Of a stretch of DNA of 64,000 nt, positions 1 through 9,286 are shown piece after piece. The notes under the pieces were generated by a model. It was given only the letters and a program-made list of their open reading frames with translations, searched no databases and was not told the DNA's origin. Origin of the DNA: CAVQNQ01 sp963714205. GTDB lineage: Bacteria > Acidobacteriota > Terriglobia > Bryobacterales > Bryobacteraceae. Where the stretch lies: positions 1-64,000 of the forward strand of contig CAVQNQ010000007.1 of assembly GCA_963714205.1 (NCBI GenBank), in the 5' to 3' direction. The translations under genes and the position numbers were made by a program. Positions within the stretch are counted from its first letter, which is position 1. Each line of letters begins with the position of its first letter.

Positions 1-1
1 G

Positions 2-1333
2 ATTTTAGAATTGTCAGCGAATGCCGGGCAGGTGAAGCCCGCAGTCGAGAACGCGGTCAATGAATTCGCGGCGCGAGGCTTTCGTTCGTTGGGCGTGGCG
101 CGGGCCGAGGGAGAAGGCCAATGGCAGTTTCTGGGTGTCTTGCCCCTGTTCGATCCGCCACGGGAAGATGCCAAGGCAACCATCCAGACCGCGAGCCAGA
201 TGGGCGTGAAGGTCAAGATGGTTACCGGCGATCAACTGGCTATCGCGCAGGAAACCGCGATGAAATTAGGGATGGGCACGGCGATTCTCGACGCCTCCGG
301 CCTGGGCGACGTAAAGCATCGCGAGTCGGCCCAGTCGGCGGAGTCCATCGAAAAAGCCGACGGTTTCGCCCAGGTATTCCCCGAACATAAGTTCCATATC
401 GTGGACGTGCTGCAGCAGCGCGGCCACATTGTCGGCATGACGGGCGACGGGGTGAACGACGCCCCCGCGCTGAGGAAAGCTGACTGCGGCATCGCCGTTT
501 CCGGCGCCACGGACGCCGCGCGCGCGGCGGCTTCCATCGTGCTGATGACGCCCGGCCTGTCGGTGATTATCGACGCGATCAAGGAGAGCCGGAAAACGTT
601 CCAGCGGATGAACAGCTATGCGATCTACCGTATCGCTGAGACGCTGCGCGTGCTGTTGTTCATGACGCTGGCGATCCTGGTGTTTAACTTCTACCCACTG
701 ACGGCGGTGATGATCGTGATACTGGCGTTGCTCAACGACGGAGCCATCCTGTCCATCGCCTATGACAACGTTCATTACAAGGATAAGCCCGAGGCTTGGA
801 ACATGCGTCTGGTGCTGGGGATTTCCACGGTGCTGGGCGTCATCGGGGTCGTCTCCGCTTTCGGATTGTTTTATCTCGGTGAGCGCGTCTTTCATCTCGA
901 TCGTGCGCACATCCAGACGCTGATGTATTTGAAACTGTCCGTGGCCGGACATCTGACGATTTTCCTGACGCGTACGCGCGGCCCGTTCTGGTCCATACGC
1001 CCCGCGCGGGTTCTATGGGCAGCGGTGCTCGGCACGCAAGCGCTGGCGACCCTGATTGCGGTTTATGGGCTATTTATGACGCCCCTCGGCTGGGGCTGGG
1101 CTGCGTTCGTTTGGGGCTATGCTCTGGCTTGGTTCCTGCTGAATGACCGCGTGAAACTGCTCGCCTATCGGATTTTTGATCCTACTAAAGCCCCATTGTT
1201 GGTCAGGAAGCCGCTCGATCTGACACCGCGGATCGCCACGCGGGCCTATGATCTCTATGAGCAGCGAGGCCGCCGCGACGGCCAGGCAGAGCAAGACTGG
1301 CTTCAGGCGGAGCGCGAGGTTCGGAAACAGTAA
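2..1333 (+). CDS. P3A-type proton-efflux ATPase, C-terminal part (5' end outside window)
   Basis: This is the C-terminal part of a plasma-membrane H+-ATPase, which would use ATP to pump protons out of the cell. The reading frame is open to the left edge of the window (Ile-Leu-Glu before the TTG at 11), so the real start and the DKTGT phosphorylation site lie upstream. Visible elements are the nucleotide-domain end with MVTGDQLAIAQET, the hinge motif GDGVNDAPAL, and then about six hydrophobic membrane segments ending in a charged tail. The spacing and wording match fungal/plant-type P3A pumps more than metal or calcium pumps. It lies 60 bases before a polyphosphate kinase gene, and a second pump of the same family follows, so the three probably form one transcription unit. 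Transport of protons is inferred from the family. Confidence 0.93.
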   Translation: MLELSANAGQVKPAVENAVNEFAARGFRSLGVARAEGEGQWQFLGVLPLFDPPREDAKATIQTASQMGVKVKMVTGDQLAIAQETAMKLGMGTAILDASGLGDVKHRESAQSAESIEKADGFAQVFPEHKFHIVDVLQQRGHIVGMTGDGVNDAPALRKADCGIAVSGATDAARAAASIVLMTPGLSVIIDAIKESRKTFQRMNSYAIYRIAETLRVLLFMTLAILVFNFYPLTAVMIVILALLNDGAILSIAYDNVHYKDKPEAWNMRLVLGISTVLGVIGVVSAFGLFYLGERVFHLDRAHIQTLMYLKLSVAGHLTIFLTRTRGPFWSIRPARVLWAAVLGTQALATLIAVYGLFMTPLGWGWAAFVWGYALAWFLLNDRVKLLAYRIFDPTKAPLLVRKPLDLTPRIATRAYDLYEQRGRRDGQAEQDWLQAEREVRKQ

Positions 1334-1393
1334 GCGTGATCGTGAGCCCCATGAGTGCTAAGCGGCATCTACGCAGTTCGCGATATCGAAGGG

Positions 1394-2270
1394 ATGAAGA
1401 TGAAGATCAATTCAAAGAATTTCCGGGTGCGGCCCGCGAAGAAGGTCAAACTCAAAGACTGTCCGACGATCGTGAAGCCTTTTTGCGAATCGAAGAAGGA
1501 GTATCAAGAACTTCTGGAAGAACACGTTGCGGAGCTGAGCTCTTTGCAACGACCTTCACTACGCGTCCAATCACTATGCGTTGCTGCTGATTTTTCAGGG
1601 GATGGATGCCGGCGGCAAGGACGGCGCCATTCGGCACGTTATGTCCGGGATCAATCCGCAAGGCTGCCAGGTTTTCAGCTTCAAACAGCCGAGCGCCGAT
1701 GAGTTGGAACATGATTTCCTCTGGCGCACCACGTGCCGGCTGCCCCAACGCGGGCACATCGGCATATTCAATCGTTCCTATTATGAAGAGGTGCTGGTTG
1801 TTCGCGTGCATCCGGAGATTCTCCGTAGCCAGGGGCTTCCGGAGGAGTTGCGCGACGAGAAAACCATCTGGGAGGAGCGGTATCGCTCCATCCGGGACCT
1901 GGAGAGCCACCTATATCGCAACGGAACGCGAACTGTCAAAATATTCCTCCACCTTTCGAAGGAAGAGCAGCGAAAGCGATTCCTCGAGCGCATTGATGAG
2001 CCGGACAAGAACTGGAAGTTCAGCCCTGCGGACATTCACGAGCGGAAATACTGGAAGCATTACATGGAGGCTTACGAGGCTTGCCTGAAGGCGACAAGCA
2101 CTCATCACGCGCCCTGGTACGTCGTTCCCGCCGACGATAAGGAAAACGCCCGCCTGGCTGTTTCGCAAATTGTCCTGGATGCGTTCCACGAAATGAAAAT
2201 GGCATATCCCAAAACCACCGCGAAACGACGGCAGGAATTGAAATCCATCCGCAAGCAGCTCGCGAATTGA
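1394..2270 (+). CDS. polyphosphate kinase 2 family protein (reading frame interrupted by +1 frame change)
   Basis: PPK2 enzymes move phosphate between inorganic polyphosphate and nucleotides. The N-terminal part (FRVRPAKKVKLKDC, then EYQELLEEHVAELSSLQR) is read in one frame from ATG 1394 or 1400; 1400 has GAAGGG six bases upstream. The rest (HYALLLIFQGMDAGGKDGA, NRSYYEEVLVVRVHPE and the lid region) is in the next frame from about 1554. Removing one C from the CC at 1553-1554 joins the parts into ordinary PPK2 sequence (LQR-LHYASNHYALLL) of about 291 residues, the usual family length. The Walker A-like GMDAGGKDG and the second conserved NRSYYE block are intact. It ends 10 bases before the next proton pump. 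Either an assembly error or a genuine inactivating frameshift; a programmed shift is less likely because no slippery signal is obvious. Confidence 0.88.
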
Positions 2271-2280
2271 GGTTTGAATC

Positions 2281-4611
2281 ATGGCCCGCGTAGAGGATGT
2301 CCCGCCCGCGACCGGCCTGACGGGCGATGAAGCCCGAAGCCGATTGGCGAAGTCTGGCCCAAATGCAATGCCGGACACGGCCCTGCATCCGCTACGCAGG
2401 GCGCTTGCCAAGTTCTGGGCGCCGGTTCCGTGGATGCTCGAGGCTGCGATTGTGCTCGAAATTGTCCTCGGCAAGTATGTCGAGGCGGGGATCATCGCGG
2501 GTCTGCTGGCCTTCAATGCTGCTCTCGGGTTTTTCCAGGAAGGGCGCGCTCAGGCGACCCTGGCCGCGCTGAAGTCGCGGCTTGCGCTGAATGCTTCGGT
2601 CAAGCGCGATAATGCCTGGACTACCGTACCCGCGGCGCAATTGGTGGTTGGAGACATAGTGAAACTGTCGCTCGGCGCCGTAGTTGCCGCCGACGTACGC
2701 CTGACCGAGGGATCGGTGCTGCTTGACCAGTCCATGCTCACCGGCGAATCCGTTCCGATCGAAGCTGGCGCCGGGTTCGAAACGTATGCGGGAGCGCTGG
2801 TGCGGCGCGGCGAAGCGGTCGCCGAGGTCACGGCGACAGGAGCGCGCACGAAGTTTGGACGCACCGCGGAGTTGGTTCGCACGGCACATGTCGAAAGTTC
2901 GCAGCAGAAGGCGGTTCTGCGTGTAGTGCGTAATCTCGCCATGTTCAACGGCGCCATCATCGTGATGCTGGTGGCGTACGCCTACGCTCTCAAGATGCCA
3001 GGTAGCGAGATCATCCCGCTCGTCTTGACGGCGGTTCTGGCATCGATTCCGGTGGCGTTGCCGGCCACCTTTACCCTTGCGGCCGCGCTCGGTGCAAAAG
3101 CCCTGGCCAAGCTGGGCGTTCTTCCGACCAGGCTCTCCGCCGTGGATGAAGCGGCAAGCATCGACGTGCTGTGTTCGGATAAGACCGGTACGCTCACCCA
3201 AAACGAACTTACGGTGACCACCGTCCACGCCATGCCCGGCTTTGACGAATCGCACGTCTTAGGAGTGGCTGCCCTGGCGAGTTCGGACGGCGGGCAAGAT
3301 CCGGTGGATGCGGCCATCCGGGCTGCCGCCGCAAAGAAAGCAGCCTCCGACTTGCCCAAACTGATCAAGTTCGTTCCGTTCGATCCTGGCACGAAGATGT
3401 CGGAGGCGACTGCCACCGATCCGGGGGGCGCCACGGTTCGCGCGGTTAAGGGCGCGTTTGCCGCGGTTGCCGGACTGACGCAATCGGCGCCTGATGCGTT
3501 TAAGTCGGCGAATGAACTTGAGGCGAAGGGTTTCCGTGTTCTGGCCGTCGCGATCGGTCCGCCAGCAGCCCTGAAACTCGCCGGGATCATTGCTCTCAGC
3601 GACCCGCCCCGAAAAGATTCCGCCGAGTTGATTACGGAACTGCACACGCTGGGAGTGCGAGCGGTCATGGTGACCGGCGATGCACCCGCGACCGCAGCCA
3701 TTGTCGCTCAGGATGTTGGCTTGGACGGAAAGGTCTGTCCACCCGGGCCCATTCCCGCCGATGTTCGCCCTGAGGAGTTTGCAGTTTTCGCCGGCATTCT
3801 TCCGGAGGGAAAGTACGACCTCGTCAAGGCTTTCCAGAAGAGTGGCCATACCGTTGGTATGTGTGGCGATGGAGCCAACGACGCGCCGGCGCTGCGCCAA
3901 GCGCAGATGGGAATCGCGGTATCGACAGCCACGGATGTGGCCAAATCGGCAGCCGGCATTGTGCTGACCAAACCGGGGCTGGTTGGCATTGTCGCCTCGG
4001 TAAAAGAAGGCCGCGTGACGTTCCAGCGCATCCTGACTTATACGCTGAACTCGGTGATCAAGAAGATTGTGCAGGTCCTCTTTTTGGTGGTCGGACTGAT
4101 CATGACCGGGCACGCGATCCTAACCCCCATGCTGATGGTCATCCTAATGATCACCGGCGACTTTCTGGCTATGTCCTTGACGACGGACAACGTGCGGCCG
4201 TCCCCAATGCCCAATGCCTGGCGAATCGGCAAATTGACGATCGCAGGCGTCGTTATGGGGAGTTGCCTTTTGCTCTTTTGCACCGCCGTGCTGGCGTTCG
4301 GCAAATTTCGGATGGGACTTGGAATCGATGCGCTGAGAACCATGGCCCTAATAGCGCTTGTGTTTGGCAGTGAGGCGACGCTCTACGCCATTCGCGAACG
4401 GCGACGCCTGTGGAGTTCTCGCCCAAGTCTCTGGGTCGTTGTGTCGAGTGTCTGCGATGTTTTGATCATTTCGACGTTGGTCACGCGCGGAATCGCAATG
4501 ACTCCTGTGCCTCTATTCGTGGTGGGAGGAACACTCGGCGCGGCAGCGGTTTTCGCATTCATCTTGGACTTTATTAAAGTTCCCGTGTTTAATCGCCTCA
4601 GCATCGCATAG
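2281..4611 (+). CDS. plasma-membrane proton-efflux P-type ATPase (P3A)
   Basis: A complete 776-residue P-type ATPase predicted to export protons. The N-terminal cation-ATPase domain is followed by two membrane segments (about 47-85), the actuator domain with TGES at 154-157, two more membrane segments (about 220-272), the phosphorylation motif CSDKTGTLT with Asp300, the nucleotide-binding domain ending in MVTGDAPAT and GDGANDAPALRQ, and a C-terminal bundle of about six membrane helices. PVALPATF in the fourth helix region is typical of P3A pumps, and there is no metal-binding N-terminal domain or CPx motif. The ATG is 10 bases after the ppk2 stop. It is a divergent paralogue of the pump at the left edge, so the locus carries two pumps around one polyphosphate enzyme. 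Proton specificity is inferred from family resemblance. Confidence 0.95.
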   Translation: MARVEDVPPATGLTGDEARSRLAKSGPNAMPDTALHPLRRALAKFWAPVPWMLEAAIVLEIVLGKYVEAGIIAGLLAFNAALGFFQEGRAQATLAALKSRLALNASVKRDNAWTTVPAAQLVVGDIVKLSLGAVVAADVRLTEGSVLLDQSMLTGESVPIEAGAGFETYAGALVRRGEAVAEVTATGARTKFGRTAELVRTAHVESSQQKAVLRVVRNLAMFNGAIIVMLVAYAYALKMPGSEIIPLVLTAVLASIPVALPATFTLAAALGAKALAKLGVLPTRLSAVDEAASIDVLCSDKTGTLTQNELTVTTVHAMPGFDESHVLGVAALASSDGGQDPVDAAIRAAAAKKAASDLPKLIKFVPFDPGTKMSEATATDPGGATVRAVKGAFAAVAGLTQSAPDAFKSANELEAKGFRVLAVAIGPPAALKLAGIIALSDPPRKDSAELITELHTLGVRAVMVTGDAPATAAIVAQDVGLDGKVCPPGPIPADVRPEEFAVFAGILPEGKYDLVKAFQKSGHTVGMCGDGANDAPALRQAQMGIAVSTATDVAKSAAGIVLTKPGLVGIVASVKEGRVTFQRILTYTLNSVIKKIVQVLFLVVGLIMTGHAILTPMLMVILMITGDFLAMSLTTDNVRPSPMPNAWRIGKLTIAGVVMGSCLLLFCTAVLAFGKFRMGLGIDALRTMALIALVFGSEATLYAIRERRRLWSSRPSLWVVVSSVCDVLIISTLVTRGIAMTPVPLFVVGGTLGAAAVFAFILDFIKVPVFNRLSIA

Positions 4612-4824
4612 AGGATAGATTCGAGAATATGTGCGCCACCATCAATGCTCGGTCGGTCCCGATTGGAAACTCGAATCAGATGTTCGAGTCGGTGGGAACT
4701 GAAATCTGTCTGCGAACGGCTCAGAAGGTTGCCGCACCTCGGAAAGGGCGATCTCATCCTGCCAAAGGAATGAGTTGGCGCGAACCCTGGGATTTACGAG
4801 GTGGCTTCCCCAAGTTCAGGCCTT

Positions 4825-6216
4825 ATGGCGACGTTGACTGAGAACATGGACACCGGCGCATGGCCGGAACCCAGACCGCCATCCAGCAAGCTGCGCTGGT
4901 TGTTCCTCTGGGTTTCCGTATTGCTGCTGGCGCTCTTGCTGGTCTCCCGGGTTCTGGCTGTCCGCTTTCTCTCGGAAATGCGCACTCAAGAGCTAGCGGC
5001 TACTCGGGCGCTGGCGGAGCGTACACGTGCGCTGTCCGGACTTTGGCTCTCCATACAGAGCTTCGACCAGGCTACGCAGCAATTCATTGCGCAGACTGCC
5101 GCCGACCGGGACGCCGAGGCTCGCCGCCGCCTCGATCAACTCACGCTGGAAATCGATGCCGATTTCGACCGCTACCCCAGCGTCCGGGACTCTGAGGAAG
5201 ACGCGTTGCTGATAGGCATGCGGGGAGTCTTCTCACAGCAGCGAACTTTTTATATCACGATTCTCGCGACGAGGCCCGCGGAACGTAGGCGCCAGGCGGA
5301 AAGCATGCTTGCCGAGCACCTCGTGCTCGTCCAGAAGCAGATGCTGGACTGGTCCGGGAAACTCCAGGTGTGGAACTCAGAGCGATTCCAGCATGTCGAT
5401 CGCGCGCTCGTGACCCAGTTCGCGAATCTGCAGGGAAGCCTGTCCCGGGTGCTCGCCATCGGATTCGGAAGCGGTCTGTTGCTCGTGCTGGGTAGCATGG
5501 CGTACATCGTGCGGCTCGATCGGCAGACCCGTGCCCGCTACGTCGAACTCGCGCGAAGCCGGCACGCGCTGCAGCAACTCTCGGCGCGCCTCGTGGACGC
5601 ACAGGAGACCGAACGGCGCGCCATTTCTCGCGAGTTGCATGACGAAGTGGGCCAGTCACTGGGAGCCCTTCTGGTGGATATCGGCCGGCTCTCGACCACG
5701 CTTTCGGGCGACCACCCCGAAGTGAAGACACAACTGGACAACCTGAAGTCGGTGGCCGAGCGAACCTTCCAAACTGTCAGAAATATCGCGCTCCTGCTCC
5801 GGCCTTCCATGCTGGACGATCTTGGCCTGGCTGCGGCTTTGGAATGGCAAGGGAGGGAAGTATCCCGTCGTAGCGAGATCGAGGTCTCTGTGGAATCGGA
5901 AAGCGTCCCCGAAGACCTGCCTGATGAATACAAGATTTACATCTACCGACTCGTCCAGGAAGCCCTGAACAATGCGGTGCGCCACTCCGGCGCCCGGAAC
6001 GCGAAAGTTATGGTGGAGCGGCTATCAAAATCCATTGTGGTGCGGGTGACCGATGACGGCCGCGGCTTCGATCCGGGTCGTTCGCGCGGGATGGGAATAT
6101 TGGGAATGGAGGAACGGGTGAAACGGCTGGGCGGAACGTTGCGGGTGGAATCTCAGCCGGGCAAGGGCGCAACCGTGACGGCGGAACTTCCTATTCCCGC
6201 CGGGAGCAACGCATGA
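4825..6216 (+). CDS. NarL-type membrane sensor histidine kinase (HisKA_3)
   Basis: This kinase senses a periplasmic signal and phosphorylates the partner regulator encoded just downstream. It has a first membrane helix (around 33-55, counted from the GTG at 4801), an extracytoplasmic helical domain of about 160 residues, a second helix (about 217-237), then the HisKA_3 H-box ERRAISRELHDEVGQ with His280, an N-box VQEALNNAVRHSGA and a G-box DDGRGFD...GILGMEERV. These mark the NarX/DegS subfamily. The start is uncertain: GTG 4801, ATG 4825 or ATG 4846 are all in frame and none has a strong ribosome-binding site. Its stop overlaps the ATG of the regulator (ATGA), so the two genes are translationally coupled. 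The 190 bases before it show no convincing gene. Confidence 0.93.
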   Translation: MATLTENMDTGAWPEPRPPSSKLRWLFLWVSVLLLALLLVSRVLAVRFLSEMRTQELAATRALAERTRALSGLWLSIQSFDQATQQFIAQTAADRDAEARRRLDQLTLEIDADFDRYPSVRDSEEDALLIGMRGVFSQQRTFYITILATRPAERRRQAESMLAEHLVLVQKQMLDWSGKLQVWNSERFQHVDRALVTQFANLQGSLSRVLAIGFGSGLLLVLGSMAYIVRLDRQTRARYVELARSRHALQQLSARLVDAQETERRAISRELHDEVGQSLGALLVDIGRLSTTLSGDHPEVKTQLDNLKSVAERTFQTVRNIALLLRPSMLDDLGLAAALEWQGREVSRRSEIEVSVESESVPEDLPDEYKIYIYRLVQEALNNAVRHSGARNAKVMVERLSKSIVVRVTDDGRGFDPGRSRGMGILGMEERVKRLGGTLRVESQPGKGATVTAELPIPAGSNA

Positions 6217-6863
6217 AGAAGACCAGCGTCCTGCTTGCCGACGACCACACCCTGATTCGCGCGGGTCTGCGCATGGTGGTGGATGCCCAGCCCGACCTTA
6301 CGGTTGTCGGAGAAGCCAATGACGGGCGTGAAGCTGTGGCTATGGCCGGGAAACTGAAACCGGACGTAGTCGTTATGGATATCGGCATGCCGAGCTTGAA
6401 CGGCATCGAGGCGTCCCGCCAGATTCGCGCGGCGCTGCCGGATACGCAAGTTGTCATGCTCAGTATGCACTCCGACGAAGGGTACGTGCTGCGGGCCTTG
6501 AAAGCGGGAGCCAAGGCCTACCTGCTCAAGGACTCCGCCGAAGCCGACCTGGCGCGCGCCATCCGCGCCGCCACTGCCGGGAAGTCGTTCTTCAGTCCCG
6601 CCGTCGGCCAGGTACTGCTGCAGGACTACATGCGCAGGCTCGAGCGCACAGGCGGCGAAGATTCCTACGAACTGCTTTCGCCCCGCGAGCGCGAAATCTT
6701 GCAACTGGTGGCTGAGGGCAAATCCAGCAAGGAGATCGCCAATCTGCTCAACCTGAGCGTCTACACGGTCGAGACGCACCGCGCTAGGCTCATGCAAAAA
6801 TTGAACTTACGTAGCGTCCCGGAAGTTATTCTGTACGCTGTGCGCAAGGGCATCATCTCCTAG
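6213..6863 (+). CDS. NarL/FixJ-family response regulator (REC + LuxR HTH)
   Basis: Partner regulator of the preceding kinase. Residues 1-120 form a receiver domain: acidic pair Asp10-Asp11, phosphoacceptor Asp56 in VVVMDIGMP, and a conserved Lys in YLLKDSAE. Residues about 150-210 are a LuxR-type helix-turn-helix, starting LSPREREILQLVAEGKSSKE and ending in the recognition helix VYTVETHRARLMQKL. Length (216) is usual for the family. The start ATG overlaps the kinase stop. Phosphorylation is expected to promote dimerisation and DNA binding; targets cannot be read from sequence, although the neighbouring HtrA protease gene and the proton-pump genes are possible members of the regulon. Confidence 0.95.
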   Translation: MKKTSVLLADDHTLIRAGLRMVVDAQPDLTVVGEANDGREAVAMAGKLKPDVVVMDIGMPSLNGIEASRQIRAALPDTQVVMLSMHSDEGYVLRALKAGAKAYLLKDSAEADLARAIRAATAGKSFFSPAVGQVLLQDYMRRLERTGGEDSYELLSPREREILQLVAEGKSSKEIANLLNLSVYTVETHRARLMQKLNLRSVPEVILYAVRKGIIS

Positions 6864-6935
6864 CCGCGTCGGGACATACCAAGTCTCCGGCACACATATA
6901 CCGACTTCCCATTACAAACGGAAACCCCCCTTGCC

Positions 6936-6951
6936 CCATCTGTATAGATGG
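6936..6951. promoter_or_regulatory. short perfect inverted repeat in front of the HtrA gene
   Basis: CCATCT-GTAT-AGATGG is a perfect six-base-pair dyad 57 bases upstream of the HtrA start, in the 144-base gap after the response regulator. Its size and place fit an operator, for instance for the adjacent NarL-type regulator, but no consensus was matched, so the role is inference. Confidence 0.3.
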
Positions 6952-7007
6952 AGCCACTCGATGCATCGAAGCTCGGTGGTGATCCTCAGAGACTTTCTGG
7001 AGGCTAC

Positions 7008-8480
7008 ATGACGATGCAACGGATTTGGGGTCGACCGAAGATGGCAGCCGTGACGACAGTGTTGGCGCTGGGATTGGGTGGCTTCGCAGTCGCGGCTGCG
7101 GATCATCTGATCAATCCGCCCGCCACGTTTAAGTTCGCGAGTGCGGACGAGCCGGCCAGCCGCAACAGTTTCGCCCCGGTGGTGAAGAAGGTATTGCCCT
7201 CGGTCGTAACCATTACTTCGTCCCGTGTGATGAGGACCGGATTTCAGGGAGGGGACGACGGAATCCCTCCGATGTTCCGGCAGTTCTTTGGCGGCGACTC
7301 GGACAACGGCGGCGGGCAGCCCCGCACACCTCGCCAACAGAAGGAACAGGGCTTGGGCTCGGGCGTGATCGTGAGCCCGAACGGCTACATCCTGACCAAC
7401 AACCACGTGGTGGATCATGCCACCACCGTGACCGTGATCATGGCCGACAAGCAAGAATACAAAGCTCGCGTGGTGGGCACCGATCCGAAGACTGACATTG
7501 CCGTACTCAAGGTGGACGCTGGCTCCCTGGAGCCGATCACCATTGGCGATTCCGATAAAGTTCAAGTAGGCGACTACGTGCTGGCCATCGGCAATCCCTT
7601 TGGCGTCGGCAAAACCGTCACCATGGGCATCGTCAGCGCTACCGGCCGCGCCAATCTAGGCATCGAAGACTACGAGGACTTCATTCAGACCGATGCGTCG
7701 ATTAATCCCGGCAATTCGGGCGGCGCGCTGGTGAATGACCGCGGCGAACTGATCGGCATCAACACCGCCATCCTGGCCAATGGATCGGAAGGGAACCAAG
7801 GCATCGGTTTTGCCGTTCCGGTTAGTGTGGCGCGCAATGTGATGGACCAGATTATCAACAACGGCAAGGTGACCCGCGCATACCTGGGCGTGATGGCTCA
7901 GGAAGTGACGCCCTCCATCGCCAAGGCCTTCCATGAACCGGAAGTACGCGGCGCGCTGATCGGCGATGTGACCCCCAACAGCCCTGCCGAGAAGGCGGGT
8001 TTGGAAAAGGGTGACATTATCCTAGACATCAACGGCAAGCCGGTGAACAATAGCGCCGAACTGCGAATGCACATTTCGTTGATGGCTCCTGGAACCAAGG
8101 TGGACGTGAAGGTGTTCCGCGACGGCGCGCAGAAGACCCTCCCGCTGACCCTGGCGGAAATGCCCACGGAAACTGCCAGGAACGAACAGCCGGAGAGCGG
8201 CAGCGAAGATGCCCTGCAAGGGATCACGGTAGAGAACGTCACCGCCCGGACGGCCCAGCAGCTAGGATTGCCGGCTACCGCTACCGGAGTTGTGGTGAGC
8301 AACGTGGACCCGGCCAGCAAAGCTGCCGATTCCGGCCTGAAGCGCGGCGACGTAATTCAGGAAGTAAACCACAAACCGGTGCGCAACACTTCGGATTTCG
8401 AATCTGCCATGCGTAACGCTAAGGACGCCACTCTCCTGCTGGTGAACAGGCAGGGCAGCACGATGTATCTGGCTGTCTGA
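7008..8480 (+). CDS. HtrA/DegP-type periplasmic serine protease with two PDZ domains
   Basis: A trypsin-like quality-control protease of the envelope. ATG 7008 is preferred because TGGAGG lies five bases before it; an in-frame ATG at 6948 lacks one. Numbered from 7008, residues 11-31 form a signal-anchor, followed by the protease domain with catalytic His133 (TNNHVVDH), Asp163 (KTDIAVLKVD) and Ser237 (NPGNSGGAL). A Gly/Gln-rich insertion at about 79-113 corresponds to the LA-loop region of DegP. Two PDZ domains follow (about 290-380 and 410-485), the second with SGLKRGDVI. The 490-residue length is typical of DegP/DegQ. A terminator sits right after the stop. The position next to a two-component pair suggests stress control. 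Confidence 0.96.
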   Translation: MTMQRIWGRPKMAAVTTVLALGLGGFAVAAADHLINPPATFKFASADEPASRNSFAPVVKKVLPSVVTITSSRVMRTGFQGGDDGIPPMFRQFFGGDSDNGGGQPRTPRQQKEQGLGSGVIVSPNGYILTNNHVVDHATTVTVIMADKQEYKARVVGTDPKTDIAVLKVDAGSLEPITIGDSDKVQVGDYVLAIGNPFGVGKTVTMGIVSATGRANLGIEDYEDFIQTDASINPGNSGGALVNDRGELIGINTAILANGSEGNQGIGFAVPVSVARNVMDQIINNGKVTRAYLGVMAQEVTPSIAKAFHEPEVRGALIGDVTPNSPAEKAGLEKGDIILDINGKPVNNSAELRMHISLMAPGTKVDVKVFRDGAQKTLPLTLAEMPTETARNEQPESGSEDALQGITVENVTARTAQQLGLPATATGVVVSNVDPASKAADSGLKRGDVIQEVNHKPVRNTSDFESAMRNAKDATLLLVNRQGSTMYLAV

Positions 8481-8502
8481 CCCCGGTTATCACCCATTCA
8501 GG

Positions 8503-8545
8503 AAAAGGCCGGCCCCGACCTCTTTCGGCGGGACCGGCCTTTTCT
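8503..8545 (+). terminator. Rho-independent terminator after the HtrA gene
   Basis: AAAAGGCCGG at 8503-8512 pairs with CCGGCCTTTT at 8534-8543, with a further CCC/GGG extension past one mismatch, a short loop, and a T-rich tail (TTTTCTTTT). It begins 23 bases after the HtrA stop codon and reads as a classical intrinsic terminator for the + strand. Confidence 0.85.
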
Positions 8546-9286
8546 TTTCTACCGGGGCGACTCCCCAAGTCGTTCTTCTATTACAGCTGAGCGCCATAAG
8601 TCCTGCTGACACGTGATCGCGATCCATCTCAATACGACCTCGAACTCGCGGTGAGAGATGGCTTCGAGTTGCACGATACTCTCGAGGGGCGACCGGCGCG
8701 ACCGACGTGCGGAAGCGCGTGCGGCTATTCCAGCCGCGACACCAACTGTTTCCGTGGTGTTCCGGTTACGTGGACAACGTGCGGCGTAAGGTGAGTTTCA
8801 AACGCGCTCTTCCCTGTCGTGTCGCGCCAGCAGTACCGATGATGAAAGCCGCCCGAGTGAGGACAGGAAATCACCGTCGCGTTTGCCAAGAACCGCGCTT
8901 CGACCGGGCGGCGATTCGAGGCGTCCTTTTTCAGGGAGTCGTGGACGCGGTCCTGCTGGTGATGGCACTCGGTAAGCCCGAGAACCGAGTTATGAATCCA
9001 TCGAGTGCTGAAACCAATTGTGAACGCGTGGGCGCGGGTGATGCGGCCTACGCTTCGCTGCCGGCGGTCTAAAGGAGACTGAAATTGCGGGGGAAATTGC
9101 AGGGGAAAATTAGAGCGAAGGTCAATCAAAACCGCTTGGAGCGTGGCTGATTCGAGCGCCGACCCTTTGCCCTCGAAGCAACTGGTCAACACCATGGCAG
9201 TAAGAAATTGAGCCTCCCAACCTCCCAACTCATGTATTTGCACGGCTCCCACACAGATCGTCCTCAGCGATTCCTGATTGAAAAGA
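8546..9286. other. 740-base stretch with no convincing gene
   Basis: Between the HtrA terminator and tRNA-Pro no reading frame on either strand shows a recognisable domain or motif. The longest + strand frame (8707-9072) and a minus-strand frame covering the same bases are both rich in Arg, His and Cys in the irregular way typical of non-coding frames in GC-rich DNA. A short stretch near 9080-9110 (repeated GGGGAAATTGC units) is odd. Since this lies directly at the 3' end of a tRNA gene, decayed integrated DNA is possible but not shown. Confidence 0.4.

Noticed and set aside
1545..1560. Programmed +1 frameshift in ppk2
   Set aside because: No slippery codon, stop codon at the shift point or stimulatory hairpin is apparent; a base error is simpler.
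4629..4841. A 70-codon frame between the proton pump and the kinase
   Set aside because: No motif and no ribosome-binding site; overlaps the kinase start region.
8707..9072. A 121-codon + strand frame in the gap before tRNA-Pro
   Set aside because: No recognisable domain, irregular Arg/Cys-rich composition, no ribosome-binding site, and another frame is equally open on the opposite strand.
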